Shown one piece after another: positions 16,211-24,650 of a stretch of 64,000 bases of DNA. The position numbers and the translations under genes are program-made. The number at the start of each line of letters is the position of its first letter. Positions within the stretch are counted from its first letter, which is position 1. The DNA is from Paenibacillus brasilensis (GTDB taxonomy: Bacteria; Bacillota; Bacilli; Paenibacillales; Paenibacillaceae), in assembly GCF_009363115.1 (NCBI RefSeq), contig NZ_CP045298.1, forward strand, positions 2,594,001 through 2,658,000, read 5' to 3'. The notes beneath the pieces were generated by a model. It did not search any database, was not told where the DNA came from, and saw nothing but the letters and a program-made list of their open reading frames with translations.

Positions 16211-17806
16211 TCATTCCCGTGATTTTCGGGGCGGGGTACTGTTTCGGCGTTTCACGTTCTTCTGGTTGATTAACCTGGGACGGGAAATCATCATCCAGTG
16301 AGGGAGCCGAAATAAGGTATCCTTGGTGTCTGACGGAATTAGAGGCGCAAGAGGGGTCATATATGGAACGCCAAACGAACGAAGGCTGCACATATGCAAA
16401 ATAAGGGCAATGCATCCGACGATAATTCCGAACAATCCGAATGAGGCGGCAAGCCCCATCAGAGGAAATCGCAGCATACGAAAGGCAATGGACATATTAT
16501 AGGCAGGGAGAACGAAGCTGGAAATCGCCGTAATGGCTACGACAATGACCATCGCCGCTGATATAATCCCGGCTTGGACAGCTGCTTGTCCGATGACAAG
16601 TGTCCCTACGATGGAGACGGCCGCTCCGATATACTTGGGCATGCGGACACCGGCTTCCCGCAATATTTCAAAGGTCAGTTCCATCATGAGCGCTTCAATA
16701 AAGGCAGGGAACGGAACGGATTCCCGTTGTGCAGCCAGCCCGATCAGCAATGGAGTTGGTAGCATTTCCTGATGAAACGTAGTGATAGCCACATATAAGG
16801 ATGGGCCCAGCAGGGAAATAAAGACTCCAATGTAGCGAAGAAACCTTATGAAGGTGCTGATGTCCGCACGTTGATAATAGTCCTCAGCGGCCTGCAGGAA
16901 GGAAACAAACAGTGCAGGTACGATAAGCACATAGGGGGTTCCATCCACCAGAATGGCAATTTTCCCTTCCAAAAGCCCGGCGGCGATGACGTCCGGGCGT
17001 TCGGAGTTGTACACGGTCGGAAAAGGGGTGAAGGTTTCATCCTGAATCAACTCCTCGATATACCCGCTTTCGAGAATGCCGTCAACATCAATACGATTCA
17101 GGCGCTCGTGCACCTCTGTGACCAGCTTATCGTTCGCGATCCCCTTGATGTACATGACTGCCACATCGGTCTTGGTTACGCGGCCGATTTGTTTGGTTTC
17201 CAGCCACAAGTTCGGGTCTTTTATTTTTCGCCGGACCAAGGCCGTATTTGTGCGGAGTGTCTCTGAAAATCCCTCCCGCGGCCCGCGAACGACGTTTTCA
17301 GAAGCAGGCTCTGTAACCCCTCGATCCTTCCATCCCCGCGCGCTGGCTACGATTCCCTGTGTCTGACCATCAATTAAAATGACTGCATCTCCGGATAATA
17401 GCGCGTTATATAGGTTTTCAAAATCGGTGATATCATGGATATCTCCGATAGTCAGTGCGTAATCCTTTAAAATCTGCAGCACATTGGAGGACAGTTGAAT
17501 TTTGTCGTTCACGTCCACAGGCAGGCTGCTATCCAACATCATCGACTCCATGATGAAATCGGAGACTATATTTTTATCCGCCAACCCGTCGGTATAGAGC
17601 ATCGCGATAATTTGGTCTCCGTCCTTGCCGATGCGAACTTCTCTGATAATGATATCGGTGCTGTTACCCACGGTTTGTCTGATCTGCTGAAGGTTTTGTC
17701 CAAGATTTGCACTGATCGGTTCCCTTGAATGTGCAGGCTGATTTTCTGCGTTCTGAACAGGCAATTTATTGAACTTTTTATGGGTGCTTCTCTTCCGAAA
17801 ACGCAT
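16211..17806 (-). CDS. gerA: Spore germinant receptor subunit, GerAA family
   Basis: Large A subunit of a GerA-type receptor, 531 residues. A hydrophilic N-terminal domain (IREVRIGKDGDQIIAMLYTDGLADK, then GDAVILIDG) precedes about five membrane helices carrying PRTN-family blocks such as PFPTVYNSERPDVIAAGLLEGKI and AEDYYQRADISTFIRFLRYIGVFISLLGPSLYVAI. The start ATG follows AAGGAGAGGG. First gene of the minus-strand gerA-gerC-D-gerB operon. Receptors of this type are normally made in the forespore under sigma-G. A CATACT element lies upstream (about 17848), but no convincing -35 partner was found. Confidence 0.94.
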   Translation of the reverse strand: MRFRKRSTHKKFNKLPVQNAENQPAHSREPISANLGQNLQQIRQTVGNSTDIIIREVRIGKDGDQIIAMLYTDGLADKNIVSDFIMESMMLDSSLPVDVNDKIQLSSNVLQILKDYALTIGDIHDITDFENLYNALLSGDAVILIDGQTQGIVASARGWKDRGVTEPASENVVRGPREGFSETLRTNTALVRRKIKDPNLWLETKQIGRVTKTDVAVMYIKGIANDKLVTEVHERLNRIDVDGILESGYIEELIQDETFTPFPTVYNSERPDVIAAGLLEGKIAILVDGTPYVLIVPALFVSFLQAAEDYYQRADISTFIRFLRYIGVFISLLGPSLYVAITTFHQEMLPTPLLIGLAAQRESVPFPAFIEALMMELTFEILREAGVRMPKYIGAAVSIVGTLVIGQAAVQAGIISAAMVIVVAITAISSFVLPAYNMSIAFRMLRFPLMGLAASFGLFGIIVGCIALILHMCSLRSFGVPYMTPLAPLIPSDTKDTLFRLPHWMMISRPRLINQKNVKRRNSTPPRKSRE

Positions 17807-17916
17807 GAATGTTCTCCCTCTCCTTGAGGATACTTTTTAATCCAGTATGGACGTAGGAGGCTCCTGATAAACTTATTGCTGGAATTTTGAGGGGGAGGAA
17901 GGGAAGGAGGGAATAT

Positions 17917-17952
17917 GAAAAAACCTCCTTCACAGGAGTGAAAGAGGTTTAC
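17917..17952 (-). terminator. Terminator of the DUF805 gene
   Basis: On the minus strand AAACCTCTTTCAC pairs with GTGAAGGAGGTTT and is followed by a run of T. It insulates the ger operon promoter region (17807-17916) from the DUF805 gene upstream. Confidence 0.8.
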
Positions 17953-17965
17953 GCATCTACAACCA

Positions 17966-18310
17966 TTACAATTTAGGATTTTTCCCATGTTGGTTGTCGT
18001 TAGGCTGACTGTCTTGGCAAGTGAATACAATCAGGATAATCGTACCCACAACCGGAATTAAGGCAATTAAAATCCACCATCCGCTTCTGCCTGTGTCGTG
18101 CAGTCTACGGGCCGTAACGGCCAGAGATGGCAACAGGACAGCCAAAGAATAAATGTAAGTCAATATCGGTGTTAGGCCAAAGAGACCGTCGATTAAACCG
18201 ATTATAAAACTTGCGATTACGTTGAACAGAACAAACATCCAGTATTCTGTACGTCTTGCTCTACCTTGGAATCCCACATAGTTTTGTAATCCTTTTAAAT
18301 ACCATTGCAT
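17966..18310 (-). CDS. DUF805 family membrane protein
   Basis: One hundred and fourteen residues with three or four membrane helices. DUF805 hallmarks are the N-terminal W-Y-x-x-G/L...NYVGFQGRARRTEYWMFVLFN block, the LPSLAVTARRLHDTGRSGWW motif and a final helix (LIALIPVVGTIILIVF) before a polar tail. GGAGGTG lies a good distance before the ATG. Monocistronic between two terminated units. Function of the family is unknown; the arginine-rich RRLHDTGRSG loop is its most constant element. Confidence 0.9.
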   Translation of the reverse strand: MQWYLKGLQNYVGFQGRARRTEYWMFVLFNVIASFIIGLIDGLFGLTPILTYIYSLAVLLPSLAVTARRLHDTGRSGWWILIALIPVVGTIILIVFTCQDSQPNDNQHGKNPKL

Positions 18311-18498
18311 ATATTTTCACCTCCTCAAAAATTTAAAGATTTTCTATAAAGATTTTCAAAATTGTTCTTTTAGATATATCGACAGGAAAGATATAGAATT
18401 TTACTTGTAAAATTATAACTATAAAAATTTACATATCACAATACATTTATTAACATTAATAATTAAATAAATAATTTGTAAAAATATAAAATTGCATA

Positions 18499-18527
18499 TT
18501 GAATTTCCTATATCCATTACATAATAT
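18499..18527 (+). promoter_or_regulatory. Sigma-A type promoter of the GH43 relic
   Basis: TTGAAT (18499-18504), 17-base spacer, TAATAT (18522-18527). It lies about 70 bases upstream of the cre site. Confidence 0.55.
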
Positions 18528-18595
18528 AAAGGTACGGTTAACCACAAGGTTTGGATGGGCCCTCTTAACAGAAGAGCTTTATTTTTTTGATAAAT

Positions 18596-18610
18596 TTGAA
18601 AGCGCTTTTA
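18596..18610. promoter_or_regulatory. cre site (CcpA binding)
   Basis: TTGAAAGCGCTTTTA matches the catabolite-responsive element consensus (TGNAARCGNTTNCA-like), with a GAAAGCGCTTT core. It sits downstream of the -10 box, the roadblock position for CcpA repression of carbohydrate genes. Confidence 0.7.
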
Positions 18611-18709
18611 TTAATATTGGAGGTGATTATCAACAATGAATTAAAAGACCGTTTTACTTCATAGCGCCTTAGTTTATCAGGTATGTTCAAAAACGAGAGA
18701 GATTAGTTA

Positions 18710-20540
18710 ATGAAAAAGTTACTTTTTTGCAGGGTAACAGCCGCTTCGCTGGCGGGTGCGCTGTTGTTGCCTGCCTCTTTTGCAGGTGCGACCAAACGCT
18801 TAATCCAGATACAGCTGGACTTCAAGCTGCGGGGCAGATTACCCTTCAAGATCAAAGCCAGGAGAACATTACAATTCAAAGCAAAAAGCCCGTTTCTTTC
18901 AAGGAAACCTCCGTACATGATCCATCTATTCTGAAAGTGAAAGATACATTTTACATCTTTGGCTCCCATCTTGCAGCTGCCAAGTCCAAGGACCTCATGA
19001 ATTGGGATACGATCGCCACAGGAGTAGTAAATGGTAATGCACTGGTTCCTAATGTCAAAGAGGAATTAAAAGAAGCGCTGGATTGGGCGCAGACAGACAC
19101 GCTGTGGGCGGCGGATGTTATTCAACTGGCCGATGGCAAGTTTTATATGTACTATAACGCCTGCAAGGGCGACTCCCCGCGTTCAGCAATGGGTTTAGCA
19201 AGACGAAAAAGCATTTTCTGATTTTCCACTCCCGTTTCCCGGGCAGGGGCGAGCAGTTTGAGGTGCGGGTGCATGAAATGTTTATGAACGCTGACGGTTG
19301 GCCTGTAGTTGCTCCTTACCGTTATTCGGGTGATGAAGACTCACTGAAAAAGTTGTCGGAAAAGGATGTCCTCGGCCAATACTCGTATGTAGATCACGGG
19401 AAAGAAATTTCGGCCAATATTAAGCAAGCTGTGACCGTTAGCCTGGACAGTGGTGGCAAGCTGTCTGGAGGAGCGACTGGTACATGGAAGCTTGGCACAG
19501 GTAACCAGCTGGAGATTACAGCGGATGGTACGAAGTATAAGGGGGTGTTCCTGCGACATGTTGATCCAGACACGGGCCAAAAGACGCTTGCTTTCACTGC
19601 ACTATCCTCCAAGGGAGTTGCGGTGTGGGGTACATCAAAGTCTGAACTGAAGGCCAGCAAGATCGTGGCTGCTGTGCAAAAGGATCTGAGTCTGGGCGAT
19701 TTGGGCAATGTTTTATATAATCTGACGCTGCCTACTCAAGCTGCCCAAGGTACTACCATTTCATGGGAGTCCTCACGTCCTGAAAATATTTCCGTGACAG
19801 GTGAAGTGTACCGCCCAGCGGCGGGCTCTCAGCCTGCGACGGTCACATTGACGGCGACCATCAGGAAAGACAAAGCAACGGCCAGGAAAAGCTTTATAGC
19901 CACTGTACCTGAGCAGGCTCAAGGTCCGCAGCTCGCGCGCTATTCATGGACTGAGGATCAAGGGACAACTGTCATAGACAGCACATATAACCATTTCGAC
20001 GGCAATGCCTATGGTGGTGCTGCATGGGACAAGGATGGAAAGCTTGGCGGTGCCCTTGTGCTGAACGGGAAGGATGGCTACGTGCAGCTACCGGCCACGG
20101 TCACAGATGCAGACGATTTTACCTTTTCCGCTTGGGTGAACTGGAAGGGCGGTGGAGCCTAGCAACGGATTCTCGACTTTGGGAATGGTCAGTCTCGTCA
20201 TATGTTTCTGACTCCTTCCCAAGGAAGCGGCGTGCTCCAGTTTACGATTCATGAGGGTGCGGATCAAAGCCTGCTTGCCAAGTCAGCATTGCCTGTAAAC
20301 CAGTGGACGCACGTAGCGGTTACACTGGAGGGAAATACCGGGAAGCTGTATGTAAACGGTGAGGAAGTGGCTGTTAACGACAGGATTACCTTTAATCCAA
20401 AAGAGCTGCTGACGAGCGAAGTTTATCTCGGCAAAAGCCGCTTTGCCGCTGATGCTTACTTTAACGGCAGTCTGGATGAGGTTCAAATATATAACAAAGC
20501 GCTGACAGCAGAAGAAATTAGAGCATTGTCTGAGCTGTGA
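18710..20540 (+). pseudogene. Broken secreted GH43 arabinan endo-1,5-alpha-L-arabinosidase with LamG-like domain
   Basis: Three frames must be joined. A signal peptide (MKKLLFCRVTAASLAGALLLP) begins at 18710 in frame 2. Near 18795 the homology shifts to frame 1: ETSVHDPSILKVKDTFYIFGSHLAAAKSKDLMNWD, the GH43 catalytic Asp block, up to DSPRSAMGLARR. Most of the propeller is then deleted and homology resumes in frame 3 at about 19230 (GRGEQFEVRVHEMFMNADGWPVVAPYRY). The GH43 C-terminal barrel, an Ig-like domain (TISWESSRPENISVTGEVY) and a concanavalin/LamG-like domain follow. An in-frame TAG at 20160 interrupts the last domain. At least three independent lesions, so it is dead. Confidence 0.88.
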
Positions 20541-20937
20541 TTCCTGATGAAGTAATATGAGCCAAACAAGCGAAGGAGACGGGCATTTTTTTAAAAAAGT
20601 TCGTCTTCTGCGAAATGTTTTGTGTATTTATTTTTAGTTCACTGGTATAATTAAAGGCAACAGTGGATATAATGTTTTAGGTAGGCGTTGATGACTGATT
20701 TCGTCAACTGAAAAGATAGCTTGAAATTAATAAAGGACAAGGGCACTCTGCATAATTTAATTTCACCAGTGCTTGCGTTTTCAATACACTTATGGTAATA
20801 TGAGTATATTGAAATTGTGACCTGAGATTCACATATTGTAGAGGGTTATTGTTTTAGGTTGAAATAACCTTGTGCAATATGTGAATTTTTATTTGTAAAA
20901 AATAAAGGTCATATAAATATATTTTGGAGGTAATACC
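20541..20937. other. Intergenic region: weak terminator, promoters, structured csp leader
   Basis: After the GH43 relic comes a weak A/T-rich hairpin (AGACG...CGTCT around 20575-20610). Two TATAAT-like boxes follow (20646 and 20670 regions). A better promoter TTGCGT (20773-20778), 17 bases, TAATAT (20796-20801) starts a leader of about 130 bases that contains a nested hairpin listed separately. Confidence 0.55.
20827..20891 (+). promoter_or_regulatory. Nested hairpin in the cold-shock gene 5' leader
   Basis: Outer 12-bp arms ATTCACATATTG (20827-20838) and CAATATGTGAAT (20875-20886) enclose inner 7-bp arms GGTTATT (20844-20850) and AATAACC (20863-20869). TTTTTATTTG follows. It could be an attenuator or a temperature-sensing leader, as csp mRNAs are commonly controlled by leader structure. 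Structure is seen; function inferred. Confidence 0.6.
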
Positions 20938-21138
20938 ATGCAAACAGGTACAGTTAAATGGTTTAACGCAGAAAAAGGTTTCGGTTTCATCGAAGTTGAA
21001 GGTGGAAGCGATGTATTCGTACACTTCTCCGCAATCCAAGGCGAAGGTTTCAAATCTTTGGACGAAGGCCAACGCGTAGAATTCAACGTAGTTGAAGGAA
21101 ACCGTGGACCACAAGCTGAGAACGTTGTAAAACTGTAA
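20938..21138 (+). CDS. cspB: Cold shock protein, CspA/CspB type
   Basis: RNA-chaperone cold-shock domain of 66 residues. RNP1 is KGFGFIEV and RNP2 is DVFVHFSAI; the opening [13 protein letters not shown] and the closing [11 protein letters not shown] are canonical. GGAGG lies eight or nine bases before the ATG. The long structured leader upstream is typical of cold-induced csp genes. The stop codon region is itself a palindrome (CTGTAATT TAA AATTACAG, 21133-21151). The symbol is generic; which paralogue it is cannot be told from sequence. Confidence 0.95.
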   Translation: MQTGTVKWFNAEKGFGFIEVEGGSDVFVHFSAIQGEGFKSLDEGQRVEFNVVEGNRGPQAENVVKL

Positions 21139-21159
21139 TTTAAAATTACAGCCTACTTC

Positions 21160-21197
21160 AGATGCCCCGAACATAGCGTTTGGGGCATTTGTTTTTA
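21160..21197 (+). terminator. Intrinsic terminator of csp
   Basis: ATGCCCC (21162-21168) / GGGGCAT (21182-21188) followed by TTTGTTTTT. Confidence 0.85.
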
Positions 21198-21270
21198 TCT
21201 GTTTACAAGGGCCGTTTTTGAACTGATTACATCTTTTCGCTTTATAAATCATGAAGAAAGAGGGATGTTT

Positions 21271-21486
21271 ATGTACAATTCACGGAAAAAGCCAATGGAT
21301 GAGATTCCTGAGGAAATTACAGCTGTCTGGAATTGCGCCAGCGATACGTGCAACGGATGGATGCGGGATAACTTCGCTTTTTCTGTCGAGCCGACATGCC
21401 CCATTTGCGGTTCTGCCATGGTGAAGGGCGAGAAAAAGCTGGCTGTATTAAATAATACGAGCTTTAATCATACGAAACAATCCTAA
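21271..21486 (+). CDS. ydjO: YdjO-like cold-inducible zinc-ribbon protein
   Basis: About 71 residues; I use the ATG at 21271, six bases after AGAGGG (the ATG at 21265 abuts that site). Four cysteines form a zinc-ribbon pattern: VWNCASDTCNGWMRDNF and CPICGSAMV. The composition and the NGWMRDNF block match Bacillus YdjO, annotated as cold-inducible. It directly follows a cold-shock gene in the same direction, with a terminator between, so it may be co-regulated rather than co-transcribed. Function unknown beyond likely metal binding. Confidence 0.85.
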   Translation: MYNSRKKPMDEIPEEITAVWNCASDTCNGWMRDNFAFSVEPTCPICGSAMVKGEKKLAVLNNTSFNHTKQS

Positions 21487-21505
21487 GCGGATATATGTTT
21501 GTAGT

Positions 21506-21551
21506 AAAAGATGCCCCATAGCCACTAACGGCGCTGAGGCGTCTTTTTTAC
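21506..21551 (+). terminator. Intrinsic terminator of ydjO
   Basis: AAAAGATGCC pairs with GGCGTCTTTTTT, with an inner GCC/GGC hairpin and a terminal T run. Confidence 0.75.
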
Positions 21552-21605
21552 TTTATGAAGAATACTCCGGCTGGCGTTGCCTTTACATATGAATGATCAG
21601 GTTTT

Positions 21606-22430
21606 TCAATTATGACCTGGATAAATTGGAGATAGTATGTTCAGCAAGGTGGAATTAAATTCAGGTCGTCCTTCGTAAAATACGCCGTGCCCGCTTCGTT
21701 CGAAAGGGATCAGCTTTGATCCGGGGATTCCTTTTTGAGTTTGTATTGCCAGAGGGAAAGGGCAGACTCGATCCAGCTTACCGTGTAAAATCCATGTAGG
21801 TACGTGTATACACGGTAAATCAGGACGCAAATCGGAATCACGCAGTGAATATAAAGTGCAGGCCATGCTATGCACAGAGGCAGCAAAGCCCTGATCACGT
21901 AGCCAGTCCCGAAAGCTTTGGCTGACGGGATTGGCAAACAACAGTTCGCCAAATGAGGTTACCAGTTGCGGACGATCTGTATAGGCTTGTTTGATGAGTT
22001 TATCTACCTCTGTGACAGGAGTGCCATAAGGAAAGTCGCTGGTTGGGGTGAACCGTGGCGTGGCTGCTCCGATCAAAATCAACTGATTGACACCATACCC
22101 CCGGTGTCTGCTCATATAGCGTGTAACAACAGCGCCTCCCATGGAAAAACCAATCAGCCGAATATGCCCCAGCTGAAGCGTCTGGATTACGGCCAGCAGA
22201 TCATCAGCCAGTCGATCATAGTCGTAGCCGTGCCATGGTCGATCCGATTTGCCGAACCCTCTAAGATCTACCTGAATACAGCGGTATCCATAGGCAGGCA
22301 AAAGGGCAGCCTGATATTCGTACATTCGATGATCCAGCGGCCAGCCGTGTACCATGAGCACAGGGACGCCCTCTCCTATATCCTCAACATATAGCTTGAC
22401 GCCACGCTCCACCTCAATATAATATCCCAA
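21606..22430 (-). CDS. Alpha/beta-fold hydrolase
   Basis: Alpha/beta hydrolase (haloperoxidase/epoxide hydrolase-like) of about 274 residues. The oxyanion motif is HGWPLDH, the nucleophile elbow GFSMGGA supplies Ser, the acid is Asp in HGKLDRVCP and the base His in RSGHGVF. The start is best read as TTG (22428-22430) with AAAGGGGTGA just upstream, giving LGYYIEVERG; an ATG eight codons earlier has no site. No signal peptide. Substrate unknown; monocistronic. Confidence 0.9.
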   Translation of the reverse strand: MGYYIEVERGVKLYVEDIGEGVPVLMVHGWPLDHRMYEYQAALLPAYGYRCIQVDLRGFGKSDRPWHGYDYDRLADDLLAVIQTLQLGHIRLIGFSMGGAVVTRYMSRHRGYGVNQLILIGAATPRFTPTSDFPYGTPVTEVDKLIKQAYTDRPQLVTSFGELLFANPVSQSFRDWLRDQGFAASVHSMACTLYSLRDSDLRPDLPCIHVPTWILHGKLDRVCPFPLAIQTQKGIPGSKLIPFERSGHGVFYEGRPEFNSTLLNILSPIYPGHN

Positions 22431-22617
22431 TCTGTTCACCCCTTTAGAAATCACGAAATTTCGCTCTCTCTCACATATATGTAGTTAGAACTCAGACCAT
22501 TCGAAAAAGGGATAAGACAGTCGCTAGATGAACATATAATTTGTTAAAAAATGTATGTCATCCTGCATAGGGATAAGATATAATGATGGGATGAGACAGC
22601 AACGGGAGAGTGGAACG

Positions 22618-22950
22618 ATGACACCATCAAAAACTTTAAAATGGATTACAGGCGGGCTGGAGCTGTTTCTGGCCATTCCTGTTTTAGGCGGGCTGATCGT
22701 CGTAAATTCCGCTTATACCGTATTGTTCTTTATGTTGATTTTCCATATCGTTACATTAGTGCTTTCGGTGACTAACAGGGAGCCCTTTTATGGATCGATC
22801 TTGGGGATTGTTACCTCGGTTGTTGGGTGGATTCCGATTGTGGGCTGGCTGATGCATTTGCTTTCAGGCATCTTTTTGATGATTACCGCAGCTCAGCCGC
22901 CGCGTGATCAGTATCATCGTCGTAATTATTATGATCATTATCGCTACTAG
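22618..22950 (+). CDS. Small integral membrane protein, unknown function
   Basis: One hundred and ten residues with four closely packed hydrophobic helices (WITGGLELFLAIPVLGGLIVV; YTVLFFMLIFHIVTLVLSV; GSILGIVTSVVGWIPIVGWL; LSGIFLMITAA). The tail is rich in His, Tyr, Arg and Asp (DQYHRRNYYDHYRY). The ATG at 22618 follows GGGAGAG. Divergent from the hydrolase. I do not recognise a named family; the glycine-rich helices suggest an oligomeric or envelope role. Confidence 0.8.
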   Translation: MTPSKTLKWITGGLELFLAIPVLGGLIVVNSAYTVLFFMLIFHIVTLVLSVTNREPFYGSILGIVTSVVGWIPIVGWLMHLLSGIFLMITAAQPPRDQYHRRNYYDHYRY

Positions 22951-22968
22951 GTTCAATATGTGATCCAA

Positions 22969-23003
22969 ATAAAAAGATCCTGAAGAGCAGGATCTTTTTT
23001 ATT
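22969..23003. terminator. Bidirectional intrinsic terminator
   Basis: AAAAAGATCCTG / CAGGATCTTTTTT with a short loop, between the convergent membrane-protein and acetyltransferase genes. Confidence 0.88.
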
Positions 23004-23015
23004 TGGGAAATTTTT

Positions 23016-23561
23016 TTATTTAGGAAATCTACCCATGATAACGGTGTTGTAGTACCTGCTATCCGAAAGAAGTTTATCGTTTTTTAATATACCTTCAACT
23101 TCAAATCCATGCTTTTTATAGAGTTCAATGGCTTTGTTATTTGTTTCCAAAACCTGTAGGGTCATTTTCTTGATATGATTGGAGTCAGCCCAGGAAATGG
23201 ACGTTCTTAAAAGGTTGGTTCCTATTCCATAGTCCCAGTAATCTTTTAATATGCAGACGCCAAATTCTACTTTATGAGCAAATCTTCTGAGAGCATAACC
23301 TTCACACCTGGAAAAACCAACAATTTTATCATGAACTACTGCAACTAAAAACAGGTTTCTGCTACTTTGTGTATCCGTTTCAATGAGCTGCTCAAAGCCC
23401 GGCGTATCTATGTACGCCTCTCCTTTTTCCCGGTCTAAATTTTCCGTCTCTCCATCAATCAGCAATCGAATTTTGGACAGATTCCTCGCATCCTTATTCG
23501 TGGCAGATCTGATCGTATACGTCATGCCTTTCACATTAAATTCCTGTGGACTTATTTTCAT
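23016..23561 (-). CDS. GNAT family N-acetyltransferase
   Basis: Acetyl-CoA-dependent acyltransferase of 181 residues. Motif A is present as YWDYGIGTNLLRTSISWAD (R/Q-x-x-G-x-G/A acetyl-CoA pyrophosphate loop), followed by the conserved LQVLETNNKAIELYKKHGFEVEGI block typical of the RimJ/SpeG-like branch. AAGGAG precedes the ATG. Monocistronic. The acceptor (amine, peptide N-terminus or drug) cannot be deduced. Confidence 0.9.
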   Translation of the reverse strand: MKISPQEFNVKGMTYTIRSATNKDARNLSKIRLLIDGETENLDREKGEAYIDTPGFEQLIETDTQSSRNLFLVAVVHDKIVGFSRCEGYALRRFAHKVEFGVCILKDYWDYGIGTNLLRTSISWADSNHIKKMTLQVLETNNKAIELYKKHGFEVEGILKNDKLLSDSRYYNTVIMGRFPK

Positions 23562-23656
23562 TAGGTGCTCCTTGTGGTTGAAACCGGATTCTGGACATAC
23601 TCCAATCGCTATCCCTTGATCATACTAGTCTATCACATCTGGTCTGATGTACACGA

Positions 23657-23708
23657 ACCCAAAGCCTGTCCCTTGTTGCTGTATGGCAGCAGAGGACAGG
23701 CTTTGGGT
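23657..23708. repeat. 52-bp perfect inverted repeat without T run
   Basis: Arms ACCCAAAGCCTGTCC (23657-23671) and GGACAGGCTTTGGGT (23694-23708) are exact complements. The 22-base loop has its own GCTG/CAGC pairing. Neither side has a proper T run, so it is a poor intrinsic terminator although it lies downstream of the repeat-protein gene. May be a Rho-independent variant or a dispersed palindromic element. Confidence 0.7.
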
Positions 23709-23797
23709 GTTTCCCGATCCGTACAGGGAAGCCGGATAGAGATTTATTTACATGGAGTGGCAATGTCTAGTTAACAAATGATTCTAATGAATAAGGC

Positions 23798-23930
23798 TTA
23801 TCGAGCTACAGCTTTTTGGAAGACGGGAGCATTATCTGCTTGAGCGTGTCTGGCTTCAGCTTTCACTGGAGCCTTGGTTGCTTGGGCTTGTTTGGTTTCG
23901 GCTTCCACTGGAACTTTATCTACTTCAGCT
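23798..23930 (-). pseudogene. Detached C-terminal coding segment of the repeat protein (frameshifted)
   Basis: In the frame next to the repeat gene the DNA keeps coding for a low-complexity tail with a duplicated A-x-x-A-P-V-K-A-E-A pattern (AEVDKVPVEAETKQAQATKA, PVKAEARHAQADNAP), closing with a stop at 23798. Its composition fits the repeat protein rather than a separate gene, and no start or ribosome site precedes it. Removing one T at about 23933 would join it to the gene upstream. Confidence 0.65.
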
Positions 23931-24650
23931 TTAGAATGCAACTTCTTTAGCATGATCCTTGGCTGCAACTTCTTTAGCATGATCTTTGAATGCAACTTCT
24001 TTAGCATGATCCTTGGCTGCAACTTCTTTAGCATGATCTTTGAATGCAACTTCTTTAGCATGATCTTTGAATGCAACTTCTTTAGCACGATCCTTGAATG
24101 CATCTTCTTTAGCGCGATCCTTGAATGCATCTTCTTTAGCATGATCCTTGAATTCATCCGATTTAGCATGATCCTTGAATTCATCCGCTTTATCCCATTC
24201 TACCGGTGACTTGGACGGTTTAACGCCGTTCACTATATCTGTTACCCTTTGTTCCAGATTAGAGACACGGTGGTTATATTTGGCGTCTGTAATCTTGCCG
24301 TTTTGTTTTTCCTCAGACAGTTTTGCTTTTATATCAGAAACCATCACATCAATAACAGAATTCACGCTCACGCCTTGTGCTTCAGCAATTGCTGCGAGTG
24401 TTTTACCTGATTTCAACTGTGCCTTCAACTCGCTAGAGGATAATTTCAATACTTTCAGAAGAGCTTTGTGCTCAGCAAAATTTCCCTCTCTGATGACATG
24501 CCCGTTAGCGTCGTAATGGTTGTGTGCAATTGGAGCCTTCTCAGGTGTAAATGAAGCAGCATTGGCTGCGCCAGTGGAGTACAGTGCTCCACCTCCTAAA
24601 AATGCCAATGCCATCGTTCCTGCCAAAATCGCTTTCTTAGTGTTCTTCAT
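23931..24650 (-). CDS. Secreted repeat protein with nine-residue repeats, frameshift-truncated
   Basis: About 239 residues from the ATG at 24650, preceded by AAAGGTGG. A signal peptide (KKAILAGTMALAFLGGGALYS, cleavage near ANA) leads to a helical domain with SGKTLAAIAEAQGVSVNSVI, shared with the secreted protein at 12472. From about residue 155 the protein is a tandem nine-residue repeat of consensus x-x-F-K-D-H-A-K-E, about nine copies, encoded by near-identical 27-base units. It is cut off by TAA at 23931-23933, where one extra T after GCATTC diverts the frame from a 43-codon tail. Function unknown; the charged repeat suggests an extracellular or wall-binding role. Confidence 0.78.
   Translation of the reverse strand: MKNTKKAILAGTMALAFLGGGALYSTGAANAASFTPEKAPIAHNHYDANGHVIREGNFAEHKALLKVLKLSSSELKAQLKSGKTLAAIAEAQGVSVNSVIDVMVSDIKAKLSEEKQNGKITDAKYNHRVSNLEQRVTDIVNGVKPSKSPVEWDKADEFKDHAKSDEFKDHAKEDAFKDRAKEDAFKDRAKEVAFKDHAKEVAFKDHAKEVAAKDHAKEVAFKDHAKEVAAKDHAKEVAF
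23934..24183 (-). repeat. Tandem 27-bp coding repeat, about nine copies
   Basis: Units of 27 bases (nine codons) differing by a few bases, for example alternating FKDHAKEVA, AKDHAKEVA and FKDRAKEDA versions. Reads as open frame on both strands because the period is a multiple of three. Copies are head-to-tail without spacers, so it is not a CRISPR. Confidence 0.9.

Larger units (their letters stand above)
18311..18709. other. Long AT-rich intergenic region upstream of the GH43 relic
   Basis: Nearly 400 bases. It contains the DUF805 upstream region, then a rightward promoter and a cre site annotated separately. There is also a weak hairpin CTCTT/AAGAG followed by seven T (about 18560-18590) and a strong ribosome site GGAGGTGAT (18619-18627) leading only into ATG AAT TAA (18636-18644). 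Leader and control elements therefore survive although the gene is broken. Confidence 0.6.

Noticed and set aside
23934..24183. CRISPR-like tandem repeats
   Set aside because: Units are head-to-tail without unique spacers, in frame with a secreted protein, and no cas genes are near.
23874..24209. Plus-strand open frame of repeated C-N-F-F-S-M-I units
   Set aside because: It is the antisense of a 27-bp coding repeat; any repeat with period divisible by three stays open in several frames. The other strand has a signal peptide, ribosome site and normal domain.
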